From assembly GCA_000824845.1 (NCBI GenBank), contig CCNC01000139.1, positions 1-33,454 on the forward strand: a DNA stretch of 33,454 bases. Reading direction: 5' to 3'. The notes under the pieces are model-generated. The model was not told the DNA's origin, ran no database searches, and saw only the letters and a list, made by a program, of their open reading frames with translations. Positions 8,549-15,456 of this stretch are shown in pieces. Made by a program: the position numbers and the translations under genes. This stretch comes from Mesorhizobium sp. ORS 3359. GTDB lineage: Bacteria > Pseudomonadota > Alphaproteobacteria > Rhizobiales > Rhizobiaceae. Position 1 is the stretch's first letter; each line of letters starts with the position of its first letter.

Positions 8549-10042
8549 ATGCCAGGTTTTGAACGCGGTCTCGCCACCGCGAAGGGGTTCTTTTTGCCCG
8601 CGTTTGCCACGGCCCTGCTCTCGGGATGCGTTGTCGGTCCGGATTACCAGAAGCCCCTGCTGGCGATGCCGGCGAGCTGGAGCGGGCAGAAGGCGGCAAG
8701 GCCGGCAAAGCCGGCGCAGCTGTCGCAATGGTGGCGGCGCCTGCGCGATCCCGAGTTGAACGCGCTCGTCGAGGAGGCGGTCGCCGGCAATCTCGATGTC
8801 GCCACCGCCAAGGCCAAGATCCGCGAGGCGCGGGCAAGCTACCGGCAGTCGGTGGGCACGTTGCTCCCATCCGCCAACGGTTCGGCCTCGGCCACCCGCA
8901 ATAGGTCCACAACAACCAGCTCGGGCACGGCGACCGGCACAACCTATGACCAGTATCAGGCAGGCTTCGATGCCAGCTGGGAACTCGATCTCTTCGGCGC
9001 CAACCGCCGCAGCGTCGAGGCCGCCAGCTACGGCTTGGACGCTTCCGAGGAAAGCCTGCGCTCGACCCTACTGACCTTGGTCGGCGATGTCGCCTCCAAC
9101 TATGTCCAGGCACGCGGCTATCAGGCCCGCATAGCGCTTGCCCGGCGCTCTGCCGCATCGCAGCGGCAAACCGCCCAGCTCACCCGCACGATGGCCTTGG
9201 CCGGCTCGGCGACCGCGGCGGACGTAGCCAAGGCGGAAGGACAGGCCAGCGGCACGGAAGCCGGCGTTCCGAGCCTGGAGGCCAGCTATTCCGAGGCCGT
9301 GCATCGCCTTTCCGTGCTGACCGGGCGGCCGCCAGCGGCCCTCAACGAGCGCTTGAAGCACGCAACGCCGATCCCAGCGCCCCGCCTGCCGATCCCGACC
9401 GGCATCCCGGCCGACATCCTGCTCACCCAACCGGACGTGCGCATGGCCGAGCGGCAATATGCGCAGTCCACCGCCAAGATCGGCCAGGCCGAGGCGGCGC
9501 GCTATCCGAGCGTCAGCTTGACCGGCAACATCAGCACCACATCCCTCAAGCTCGGCGATCTCGGCAAGAACTCCACCATCGGCTGGTCCTTCGGCCCGAC
9601 GCTCAGCGTGCCATTGTTCAATGGCGGCCAGTTGCAGGCGGCCGTCGACGTCGCCAAGGCCCAGCGCGACCAATATTTCGTCGCCTACAAGGCCGCCGTG
9701 CTGACCGCACTGGAAGATGTGGAGAACGCCACCGTTTCGCTGTCGCAGGAGAGTATCAGGAACGGCAAGCTTGCCTCCTCCGCAAAGTCCTACGGCGATG
9801 CCGCGCGGCTTGAAAGAACGCTCTACAAGGCTGGCGAGACCAGCCTCCTCGACGTGCTCGATGCCGAACGCTCAGCCTATTCCGCCGACGATTCCGTCCT
9901 GCAAAGCCGCGTCTCGATCGCCACCGATTACATAGCCTTGAACAAGGCGCTTGGCGGTGGCTGGAACGGCGCGATCGACACGTCCAGGCCCGAACTCATC
10001 GATGTCCGCACCGGCCCGCGGCTGGCATCGAAGGAGCACTGA
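8549..10042 (+). CDS. Outer-membrane efflux lipoprotein (OprM/NodT family)
   Basis: A 497-residue TolC-like channel. The N-terminal signal ends at a lipobox LLSGC (Cys27), followed by VVGPDYQKP, the hallmark of NodT/OprM lipoproteins. Two outer-membrane efflux repeats follow. The first is about 65-265, including WWRRLRDPELNALVEEA and FDASWELDLFGANRRSVEAA; the second is about 285-480, including DVRMAERQYAQSTAKIGQAEAARYP and GPTLSVPLFNGGQ. AGAGG lies 9 bases before the ATG. As last gene of the efflux operon it completes the tripartite complex. The start could be a few codons later, but the signal peptide fits this one. Confidence 0.95.
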   Translation: MPGFERGLATAKGFFLPAFATALLSGCVVGPDYQKPLLAMPASWSGQKAARPAKPAQLSQWWRRLRDPELNALVEEAVAGNLDVATAKAKIREARASYRQSVGTLLPSANGSASATRNRSTTTSSGTATGTTYDQYQAGFDASWELDLFGANRRSVEAASYGLDASEESLRSTLLTLVGDVASNYVQARGYQARIALARRSAASQRQTAQLTRTMALAGSATAADVAKAEGQASGTEAGVPSLEASYSEAVHRLSVLTGRPPAALNERLKHATPIPAPRLPIPTGIPADILLTQPDVRMAERQYAQSTAKIGQAEAARYPSVSLTGNISTTSLKLGDLGKNSTIGWSFGPTLSVPLFNGGQLQAAVDVAKAQRDQYFVAYKAAVLTALEDVENATVSLSQESIRNGKLASSAKSYGDAARLERTLYKAGETSLLDVLDAERSAYSADDSVLQSRVSIATDYIALNKALGGGWNGAIDTSRPELIDVRTGPRLASKEH

Positions 10043-10149
10043 GACCAGATGCACGATGTCTATCCGCCTGTTGACGACCCGAACAAATCTCCGTGAGCGA
10101 CGCCCGCAGACAGTATCCCACTATATAACAGCCCCGTTGAGGTAATGAG

Positions 10150-10836
10150 ATGACAGGCGCCTACGATCTCGGAACCAATCTGGTTCGCCGCATCTATGAA
10201 AAGCGCATAGACGCGCCGGCCATTCTTGATGCCGGCACGCATTTTCCGAATGCCGCTAAATTCGCCGCCGCCTGGCAGGAGATCCGCGATGAAGCGCTCG
10301 CAGCAAAGCTGAACAAGGCGCCGCGCTTTCATGACATCATGCCTGAGCAGGCCGATATCTCGGCCAATGACGGGCTCGACTGGCGCATGTTCGTGCTCAA
10401 GGCCTACGACATGACAGTGCCGGAGAATCTCGCGCGCATGCCGGTTCTGAGCCGGCTGCTAACCGAATGCCCCGAGGTCAAGTCGGCGGCCGTCTCCTTC
10501 CTCGCCCCGCGCAAGCACATCCCGCCGCACCGCGGACCATTTCGCGGCATCATGCGCTTTCACCTCGGCCTCGCCATCCCCAAACAGCCGGACGGCCGCC
10601 CGGCAACGATCATGATGATCAACCATGAGGAAAGGCGCATCGCCGACGGCGAATGCATGCTGTGGGACGACACGTTCGAGCACGAAGTCATGAACAACTC
10701 GGATCAGCCGCGCGTCGCTCTCCTGCTCGACGTGTGGCGTCCGCAAATGCCGCTGGATATGGAAATCCTGTCGCGCGTGATCGTACGCGGCGTGCAGGTG
10801 GGAATGCGCTATCGGGGCGTCTCGTTCGGCGGCTGA
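10150..10836 (+). CDS. Aspartyl/asparaginyl beta-hydroxylase-like Fe(II)/2-oxoglutarate dioxygenase
   Basis: A 228-residue single-domain protein. Its active-site layout matches the AspH family: His127 (HIPPHRGP), Arg136 and His138 (IMRFH), His178 (DDTFEHEV) and Arg188. The spacing between iron-binding histidines and 2-oxoglutarate-binding Arg/His is the same as I recall for animal AspH. It should therefore be an active 2-oxoglutarate oxygenase. The substrate is unknown: bacterial members include the lipid A hydroxylase LpxO, but this one lacks LpxO's membrane segment and is probably cytosolic. A GAGG site supports the ATG at 10150. It stands alone after the efflux operon (108-bp gap). Confidence 0.85.
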   Translation: MTGAYDLGTNLVRRIYEKRIDAPAILDAGTHFPNAAKFAAAWQEIRDEALAAKLNKAPRFHDIMPEQADISANDGLDWRMFVLKAYDMTVPENLARMPVLSRLLTECPEVKSAAVSFLAPRKHIPPHRGPFRGIMRFHLGLAIPKQPDGRPATIMMINHEERRIADGECMLWDDTFEHEVMNNSDQPRVALLLDVWRPQMPLDMEILSRVIVRGVQVGMRYRGVSFGG

Positions 10837-10891
10837 ATCAGCTGCGATAGACGCCTTATGCATGTCGCCCGAGGACGCGATCTTCAGGGAA

Positions 10892-10921
10892 AGACCTGGA
10901 CGAAATAGACCTGGACGAAAT
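10892..10921. repeat. Tandem duplication of a 15-bp unit
   Basis: Two perfect adjacent copies of AGACCTGGACGAAAT lie in the space between the convergent hydroxylase-like and DUF982 genes. They do not interrupt a recognised gene. Confidence 0.85.
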
Positions 10922-10927
10922 AGAGAC

Positions 10928-11227
10928 TCAGGCGCGCGCCTCGCGATGCGTCCCTGCCCTGCGCTTGCCGGGAAACATCGCGTCCCTCGCCAGCAATCCG
11001 CTGACGCGGCAGAAGGTTGCAAACGCCCGGCAGGCTTCCTCGGCGCTGGCGATATCGACCGTCGCCCCGAAGCAGGCATTGAAGGCGGCTTCGTAGATCT
11101 TGCCCTGCCTACGCTTCGGCCAGTCCTGCAGGAAATCGAGCGCCTGCTCGACACTGTAGATCTCCTCGACCGGCAGGCCGGGCGCGAGCGTGATGCGCAC
11201 CGGCACCTCGAATTGCAGTCTGTCCAT
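10928..11227 (-). CDS. DUF982 domain protein
   Basis: A 99-residue protein. The central stretch (YSVEQALDFLQDWPKRRQGKIYEAAFNAC, then a conserved ...SAEEACRAFATFC) matches DUF982, a small family found almost only in rhizobia and relatives, often in several copies. The ATG at 11227 is chosen over an upstream in-frame start because GGGAGACAGGG lies directly before it. The C-terminal tail is basic (GKRRAGTHREARA). Function is unknown. There is no signal peptide or membrane segment, so it is probably cytoplasmic. Confidence 0.8.
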   Translation of the reverse strand: MDRLQFEVPVRITLAPGLPVEEIYSVEQALDFLQDWPKRRQGKIYEAAFNACFGATVDIASAEEACRAFATFCRVSGLLARDAMFPGKRRAGTHREARA

Positions 11228-11439
11228 TCCCTGTCTCCCGAACGGGCGCAGCCCCAGCAACGCCGCTCGATGTGAAAAGTTGCTTTTTCGGCCTTCTGAC
11301 TCAGGAATGTGACCTCAGTGCGGTCAACAATCGGTTCACGGATGCGTCAGGCCGTCGCCCGGGCAATCCGCGCAAGCCAGGTGACAGGGCGACACTACCC
11401 ACACCGCCCTGCCCTTGCTCTTGTTCCACATCGTCGGCG

Positions 11440-11676
11440 CTACTGATTGGCCGGATCGGTCTCCGCGTCATAGGCCATGCGGGTAACCACCGTCAGCAGA
11501 TAGGCGGATGGCAGCGCGAAGATGGCGCCGAGCACGATGGCCGCCGTTCCTTCCATGCGAAGGATGGCGGCAACGGCCCAGTAGACCGTGCCGATGCAGA
11601 TCACCACCTGAACCGCCAGGAAGCAGGCCGCGGCGGCCGCGCGGGTGAGTGTCTTGAATGTCTTGATGCGTTGCAT
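11440..11676 (-). CDS. Small two-helix membrane protein, hypothetical
   Basis: A 78-residue protein with a basic N-terminus (MQRIKTFKTLTRA) and two hydrophobic segments (about 13-36 and 43-62), ending in a charged tail (TRMAYDAETDPANQ). This is consistent with a small inner-membrane protein whose ends both face the cytoplasm. No family is recognised. The ATG at 11676 has only a weak ribosome-binding site. A TTG 10 codons upstream is possible but has no better site. Confidence 0.5.
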   Translation of the reverse strand: MQRIKTFKTLTRAAAAACFLAVQVVICIGTVYWAVAAILRMEGTAAIVLGAIFALPSAYLLTVVTRMAYDAETDPANQ

Positions 11677-11787
11677 TGAAGAGAATCCGAATTGACGCGC
11701 ACGCAACTGGCGGACGGCCGGCGGCCGTCGCTGGGTCGCGACGCGAAGACGTTTTTTGATTTGGATGCCGCGCTTTGCGGCTCAGCC

Positions 11788-12183
11788 TTATTCGGCGGGT
11801 GGCGCGCGTGGCTGGTTGGTACGCGACGGCGTTGCGGTTCCCGCCGCGGGCGTGACACCCATTTCGGCCGGCAACCCCTGGCCGATAATCAGAAAATCGG
11901 CTGCGGGCGCCAGCGCGCCGGGATTGCCGCTGACAAGCTTTACGGGCAGCGGCCGGCTGGCCCGAACCTCAAGCGCCTGCGTCTTGCCGGAGGTCCTGAG
12001 CAGCGCGATCGTATCGCCCTGGCGAGCGGCGCTGATGCTGGAACCACCCTGGAGCGAAACCGCCGATGCGGAGATTCCGGCCTGGGCGAAGCCCAGCAGC
12101 GCGAGCATCAGCAGCGCCATCAGGCCGGCAAAAGCGGTCCTGACCGGCAGCAGCTTCGATCTCTCGCGTTCAGGTGCCGTCAA
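11788..12183 (-). CDS. Hypothetical exported or membrane-anchored protein, TTG start
   Basis: A 131-residue product with a charged N-terminus, one long hydrophobic helix (about 16-37, ALLMLALLGFAQA) and a polar C-terminal part rich in Ala, Pro and Thr. It is either secreted by signal peptide or anchored by one helix. The segment GGSSISAARQGDTIALLRTSGKT could be a small beta domain. The TTG at 12183 is preceded by GGAG at 7 bases, which decides this start over an internal ATG. It diverges from map. No family is recognised. Confidence 0.5.
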   Translation of the reverse strand: MTAPERERSKLLPVRTAFAGLMALLMLALLGFAQAGISASAVSLQGGSSISAARQGDTIALLRTSGKTQALEVRASRPLPVKLVSGNPGALAPAADFLIIGQGLPAEMGVTPAAGTATPSRTNQPRAPPAE

Positions 12184-12288
12184 GGCTATCTCCGGATACC
12201 AGAACCGGCCCTAACCCATGAAACGGCCGAAGGAAAGCCGCAACGGTCGCCGCAATCGCACTTCGTCCTTGAACCTTACGGCTTCCGG

Positions 12289-12333
12289 TGCCAAATCTGG
12301 GGCAGATTCTGGCACTCGGCTCCCTTTGGAGCC
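12289..12333 (+). promoter_or_regulatory. Two consecutive hairpins in the map leader
   Basis: The first stem pairs TGCCAAATCTG (12289-12299) with CAGATT-C-TGGCA (12303-12314). It has 11 pairs, one bulged C and a GGG loop. The second is GGCTCC-CTTT-GGAGCC (12318-12333). They end 21 bases before the map ATG, so they would lie in the 5' untranslated region if transcription begins upstream. An attenuator or translational control element is possible. The hairpins are visible in the sequence; the role is inferred. Confidence 0.45.
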
Positions 12334-12354
12334 AACGCCGGCAAACGGACAAAA

Positions 12355-13182
12355 ATGGTTACCTATCTCGACGCCGCCACGGCCCCCCTTCGAAACACCG
12401 GCCAGATCCGCCTCTATGGCGAGGACGGTTTTGCCGGCATGCGCAAGGCCTGCGACCTTACCGCGCGCTGCCTCGACGAGCTGGTGCCGATGGTCAAGCC
12501 CGGCGTGACGACGGAAGCGATCGACCGCTTCGTCTTCGAATTCGGCATGGACCACGGCGCATTGCCGGCGACGCTCAATTATCGCGGCTACACCAAATCG
12601 TCCTGCACCTCGATCAATCATGTCGTCTGCCACGGCATTCCCGACAACAAGCCGCTGAAGGATGGCGACATCGTCAACATCGACGTCACCTATATCCTCG
12701 ACGGCTGGCACGGCGATTCCTCGCGCATGTATCCGGTGGGCACCATCAAGCGCGCCGCCGAGCGCCTGCTCGAAGTAACTTATGAATGCCTGATGCGCGG
12801 CATCGCCGCGATCAAGCCCGGCGCCCGCACCGGCGCCATCGGCGCCGCGATCCAGACCTACGCCGAGGCCGAGCGCTGCTCTGTGGTGCGCGATTTCTGC
12901 GGCCACGGCGTCGGTCAGCTTTTCCACGACGCGCCGAACATCCTGCATTACGGCACAGTCAATGAAGGCGTCGAGATGCGGCCGGGCATGATCTTCACCG
13001 TCGAGCCGATGATCAATCTCGGCCGCCCGCATGTGAAGGTCCTGTCGGACGGCTGGACGGCGGTCACGCGCGACCGTTCGCTGTCGGCGCAGTACGAGCA
13101 CACGATCGGCGTCACGGATACCGGCTGCGAGATTTTCACGCTGTCGCCGAAAAAGCTCGACCGGCCTGGTTTGCCTGCCTAG
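12355..13182 (+). CDS. map: Type I methionine aminopeptidase
   Basis: A 275-residue cytosolic enzyme that removes the initiator methionine from nascent proteins. All five metal ligands of the pita-bread fold are present: Asp110 (VNIDVTYILDGWHGD), Asp121, His184 (FCGHGVG), Glu217 (FTVEPMI) and Glu248 (YEHTIG). The substrate-binding His93 lies in VCHGIP. The ATG at 12355 begins MVTYLDAATAPLRNTGQIRLYG. Further upstream the frame is open but unrelated. The family's 250-275 residue length fits. In rhizobia a map gene commonly sits beside radC (recalled). Here a porin gene separates them, and a decayed map 3' end remains directly before radC. Confidence 0.96.
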   Translation: MVTYLDAATAPLRNTGQIRLYGEDGFAGMRKACDLTARCLDELVPMVKPGVTTEAIDRFVFEFGMDHGALPATLNYRGYTKSSCTSINHVVCHGIPDNKPLKDGDIVNIDVTYILDGWHGDSSRMYPVGTIKRAAERLLEVTYECLMRGIAAIKPGARTGAIGAAIQTYAEAERCSVVRDFCGHGVGQLFHDAPNILHYGTVNEGVEMRPGMIFTVEPMINLGRPHVKVLSDGWTAVTRDRSLSAQYEHTIGVTDTGCEIFTLSPKKLDRPGLPA

Positions 13183-13435
13183 CTTCTGGCCGCAGGCCAT
13201 CCCGGCTTCGTGCTCTTGAAGTTCGTCCCTGAGAATTACCTGCCGTGGCTCCCTGGGGCCGCGAAAGGCATCCGGCGCCCGGCAAAGAGTGCCCCGTGCG
13301 AGCTGGCGCATCATAGGCCCAAAAAGGGCTCTTCCTTCGAGTCGTTCGGAACAGCGACCCGCCGTGATCGTCATGTAGCATTTTTGTTACAGGCGACGTC
13401 GACTTGAACGCAGCTCCAATTACTTCATCCGACCA
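13183..13435. other. Gap between map and the OmpW gene
   Basis: No gene is supported here. A minus-strand frame covers the stretch but lacks a ribosome-binding site and coding character. Only short imperfect stems such as GGCC-GCA-GGCC just after map and GCCC-AAAAA-GGGC near 13318 are visible. They are weak terminator candidates for map. Confidence 0.5.
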
Positions 13436-13449
13436 TTGACCTGGATCAA
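13436..13449 (+). promoter_or_regulatory. FNR/FixK box (anaerobox) upstream of the OmpW gene
   Basis: TTGACCTGGATCAA is a canonical TTGAC-N4-ATCAA site for FNR, FnrN or FixK regulators. Its centre lies about 72 bp before the start codon. That leaves room for a promoter with the box near -41, the usual activating position. E. coli ompW is also FNR-controlled. Confidence 0.75.
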
Positions 13450-13514
13450 CCGAGCATCTCTCCACGGCTGTCATTGCTGCAGCGCACCACATTCGAATTC
13501 CATGGAGAGATATT

Positions 13515-14201
13515 ATGGTGAGAAACTGGGCTGGGCAGTGGCGGGGGATCGCAGTTGCCGCAGCGCTTGTCGTGGCAGGGATGCAGCAGGCCACGGCGGC
13601 GGACATACAATCCGTGACACAGAACGAGCCGCCTGTAGCAGCATCGGGTCCCTGGCAGATTCGCCTGCGCGCCTTGGGCGTGATCACGGACGACAAGGGC
13701 AACGTCAATGGAATACCCGGCTCCGACCTTTCCTATTCGGATACCGTGACGCCGGAATTGGACATTTCCTACTACTTCACCGACAACGTCGCCGCCGAAC
13801 TCATTCTCGGCACCACCTACGCCAATATCTACGGCGAGGGGACGATCAGCGGGTTGGGCAAGGTCGGCAAGGTCTGGGTGCTGCCGCCCACGCTCACGCT
13901 GCAATACCACTTTACCGATTTCGGCGCCTTCAAGCCCTATGTCGGCGCCGGCGTGAACTACACGATCTTCTACAATCAGGATGCCGGCAGCGCTGACGCC
14001 CTCCATGTCAAGAACACGTTCGGCGGCGCTCTGCAGGTCGGGTTCGATTACATGCTGGATCAGCATTGGGGCGTCAATTTCGACATCAAGAAGCTCTTTC
14101 TGGAGCCGAAATTCGACGTCACGGTCGGCGGCACGAACTTGACTGGCAAGGCCAAGCTCAACCCTTGGCTGATTGGCACGGGCGTCACCTACCGCTTCTG
14201 A
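13515..14201 (+). CDS. ompW: OmpW-family outer-membrane beta-barrel protein
   Basis: A 228-residue protein. The signal peptide is cleaved after ATA (residue 28). An eight-stranded barrel of alternating hydrophobic strands follows, ending in the terminal aromatic signature GVTYRF required for outer-membrane insertion. Typical family segments include WQIRLRALGV, PELDISYYFTDNVAAELILGTTY, FKPYVGAGVNYT and DYMLDQHWGVNFDIKKLFL. OmpW proteins are narrow hydrophobic channels, often induced by oxygen limitation or stress. GGAGAG precedes the ATG. The upstream FNR/FixK box predicts microaerobic induction. The gene lies between map and a decayed map end, suggesting later insertion at this site. Confidence 0.92.
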   Translation: MVRNWAGQWRGIAVAAALVVAGMQQATAADIQSVTQNEPPVAASGPWQIRLRALGVITDDKGNVNGIPGSDLSYSDTVTPELDISYYFTDNVAAELILGTTYANIYGEGTISGLGKVGKVWVLPPTLTLQYHFTDFGAFKPYVGAGVNYTIFYNQDAGSADALHVKNTFGGALQVGFDYMLDQHWGVNFDIKKLFLEPKFDVTVGGTNLTGKAKLNPWLIGTGVTYRF

Positions 14202-14242
14202 CAAGCCGGGACGAAAGCCGATTGCCGACTTCGACTGGCCAT

Positions 14243-14270
14243 GAGGAGGGTACCGTGTTGCACCCTCCTC
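14243..14270 (+). terminator. Hairpin after the OmpW gene
   Basis: A perfect 9-bp inverted repeat (GAGGAGGGT / ACCCTCCTC, 10-nt loop) lies 42 bp after the stop codon. It has no U tract. It probably ends or protects the porin transcript. Confidence 0.5.
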
Positions 14271-14305
14271 GCACCTCGAATGCGGGCCCCTCCAAATGAT
14301 CGCCG

Positions 14306-14403
14306 GTGGAGCACGCTTACACCATCATCATGGCCGGAGCCGATGCAGGATTTTCGCGCTCGCGCCGAAAAAACTCGACTGCGTCTGGCCCGTCGGCTTA
14401 CAG
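14306..14403 (+). pseudogene. Decayed 3' end of a second map gene
   Basis: The bases 14350-14379 match the end of the intact map gene (13132-13161) at 26 of 30 positions, reading [10 protein letters not shown] against IFTLSPKKLD. Upstream, GTG GAG CAC GCT TAC ACC ATC (EHAYTI) parallels EHTIGV in the intact copy. The segment between these two blocks is 35 nt instead of 30, so the two halves are in different frames. Nothing upstream of about 14300 matches. The remnant lies directly before radC, where a functional map would be expected. Confidence 0.65.
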
Positions 14404-14443
14404 TTTCCTTCTGCCGGGCCATTCCGGCCAAGGGCGGGCGACC

Positions 14444-15196
14444 ATGGGGGAAACCAGCGACGACGAGCGGGGATTTTTCGCGGAGCTGCCCGTCCGGCGG
14501 CCCACCAAGGCCGCACCGATCGAAAAGCCGCACTATCACGGCCATCGCGATCGTCTGCGCGAACGCTTCGTCGCTGGCGGGCCGGACGCCCTGCCCGACT
14601 ATGAACTGCTCGAGCTGCTGCTGTTCCGGCTGATCCCGCGCGTCGACACCAAGCCGATCGCCAAGGCGCTGATCGCCCGCTTCGGCTCGCTGGCCGAAGT
14701 GCTCGGCGCGCCGGCATCGCTGCTCGAGGAAGTCAAAGGCATCGGGCCGACGGTTGCTGTCGACCTCAAAGTCATCGCCGCGACGGCGCAGCGCATGGCG
14801 CGTGGCGAGGTGCGCGGTCGCGAGGTGCTGTCCAACTGGACGCAACTGCTCGACTATTGCCGCTCCGCCATGGCCTTCGAGACTCGCGAGCAGTTCCGCA
14901 TCCTGTTCCTCGACAAGAAGAACGGGCTGATCGCCGACGAGGTGCAGCAGACCGGCACCGTCGACCACACGCCAGTCTATCCGCGCGAGGTGGTGAAGCG
15001 CGCGCTCGAGCTCTCCGCCAGCGCCGTCATACTGGTTCACAATCACCCGTCCGGCGACCCGACGCCGTCCCGCGCCGATATCGAGATGACCAAGCAGATC
15101 ATCGATACGGCCAAACCGCTCGGCATCGCCGTGCATGACCACGTCATCATCGGCCGCAAGGGCAACGCCTCGATGAAAGGACTGCTGCTGATCTGA
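14444..15196 (+). CDS. radC: RadC family JAB/MPN-domain protein
   Basis: A 250-residue protein. The N-terminal helix-hairpin-helix region (about 60-105, [23 protein letters not shown]) precedes the MPN domain with the JAMM-like metal motif [14 protein letters not shown]. All metal ligands (two His and the Asp) are present, as are [17 protein letters not shown] and a conserved final [14 protein letters not shown]. Despite the name, a DNA-repair role is not established for this family. The ATG at 14444 is chosen because the longer frame begins inside the decayed map remnant. The family's usual length (about 220-250) agrees. Confidence 0.93.
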   Translation: MGETSDDERGFFAELPVRRPTKAAPIEKPHYHGHRDRLRERFVAGGPDALPDYELLELLLFRLIPRVDTKPIAKALIARFGSLAEVLGAPASLLEEVKGIGPTVAVDLKVIAATAQRMARGEVRGREVLSNWTQLLDYCRSAMAFETREQFRILFLDKKNGLIADEVQQTGTVDHTPVYPREVVKRALELSASAVILVHNHPSGDPTPSRADIEMTKQIIDTAKPLGIAVHDHVIIGRKGNASMKGLLLI

Positions 15197-15301
15197 TCGG
15201 CTGCCGGAGATTGCCACGGGCTTGGCCGGCTACCGCAGATCGGACCATGCGCCTGCCAATGACTGGCGCGGCCTGCGGGACAGCGTGCAAATAGGCTGGA
15301 T

Positions 15302-15316
15302 TTGAAAATCGTTCAA
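15302..15316. promoter_or_regulatory. Second TTGAA...TTCAA palindrome upstream of the fusion regulator
   Basis: TTGAA-AATCG-TTCAA lies 134 bp upstream of the operator at 15436. It has the same half-sites but an odd 5-bp spacer. It may be an auxiliary site for looping, or chance. Confidence 0.25.
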
Positions 15317-15358
15317 TTGCGCAAAGAATGATCCCTGCGACGGCTCCGGCGTGGATCA

Positions 15359-15400
15359 ATCTTCTATCCAGAAAAGACCGCGGCAGCTTCTTTAGAAGAT
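15359..15400. promoter_or_regulatory. Inverted repeat ATCTTCTA / TAGAAGAT in the regulator's upstream region
   Basis: Perfect 8-bp arms at 15359-15366 and 15393-15400, with 26 bp between, lie 57-98 bp before the start codon. They could be a separate operator or part of the promoter region. Nothing else is recognisable in the 260-bp space between radC and this gene. Confidence 0.25.
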
Positions 15401-15435
15401 AATTCCGTTGAGGCTCCGCACATCCGCTGCTAGCG

Positions 15436-15449
15436 TTGAAACGCTTCAA
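15436..15449. promoter_or_regulatory. LacI-type operator just before the fusion regulator's start codon
   Basis: TTGAAACGCTTCAA is a near-perfect palindrome with the central CG typical of LacI/GalR operators. Only one symmetric pair of positions mismatches. It ends 7 bases before the ATG at 15457, covering the ribosome-binding region. The adjacent gene encodes a LacI-type DNA-binding domain, so autorepression is likely. This is inferred. Confidence 0.6.
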
Positions 15450-15456
15450 TCGGACC

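Noticed and set aside
12211..13374. Minus-strand 387-residue ORF opposite map
   Set aside because: Antisense shadow of a complete methionine aminopeptidase.
13136..13708. Minus-strand ORF over the map/OmpW gap
   Set aside because: It overlaps both real genes, starts without a ribosome-binding site, and crosses the FNR/FixK box.
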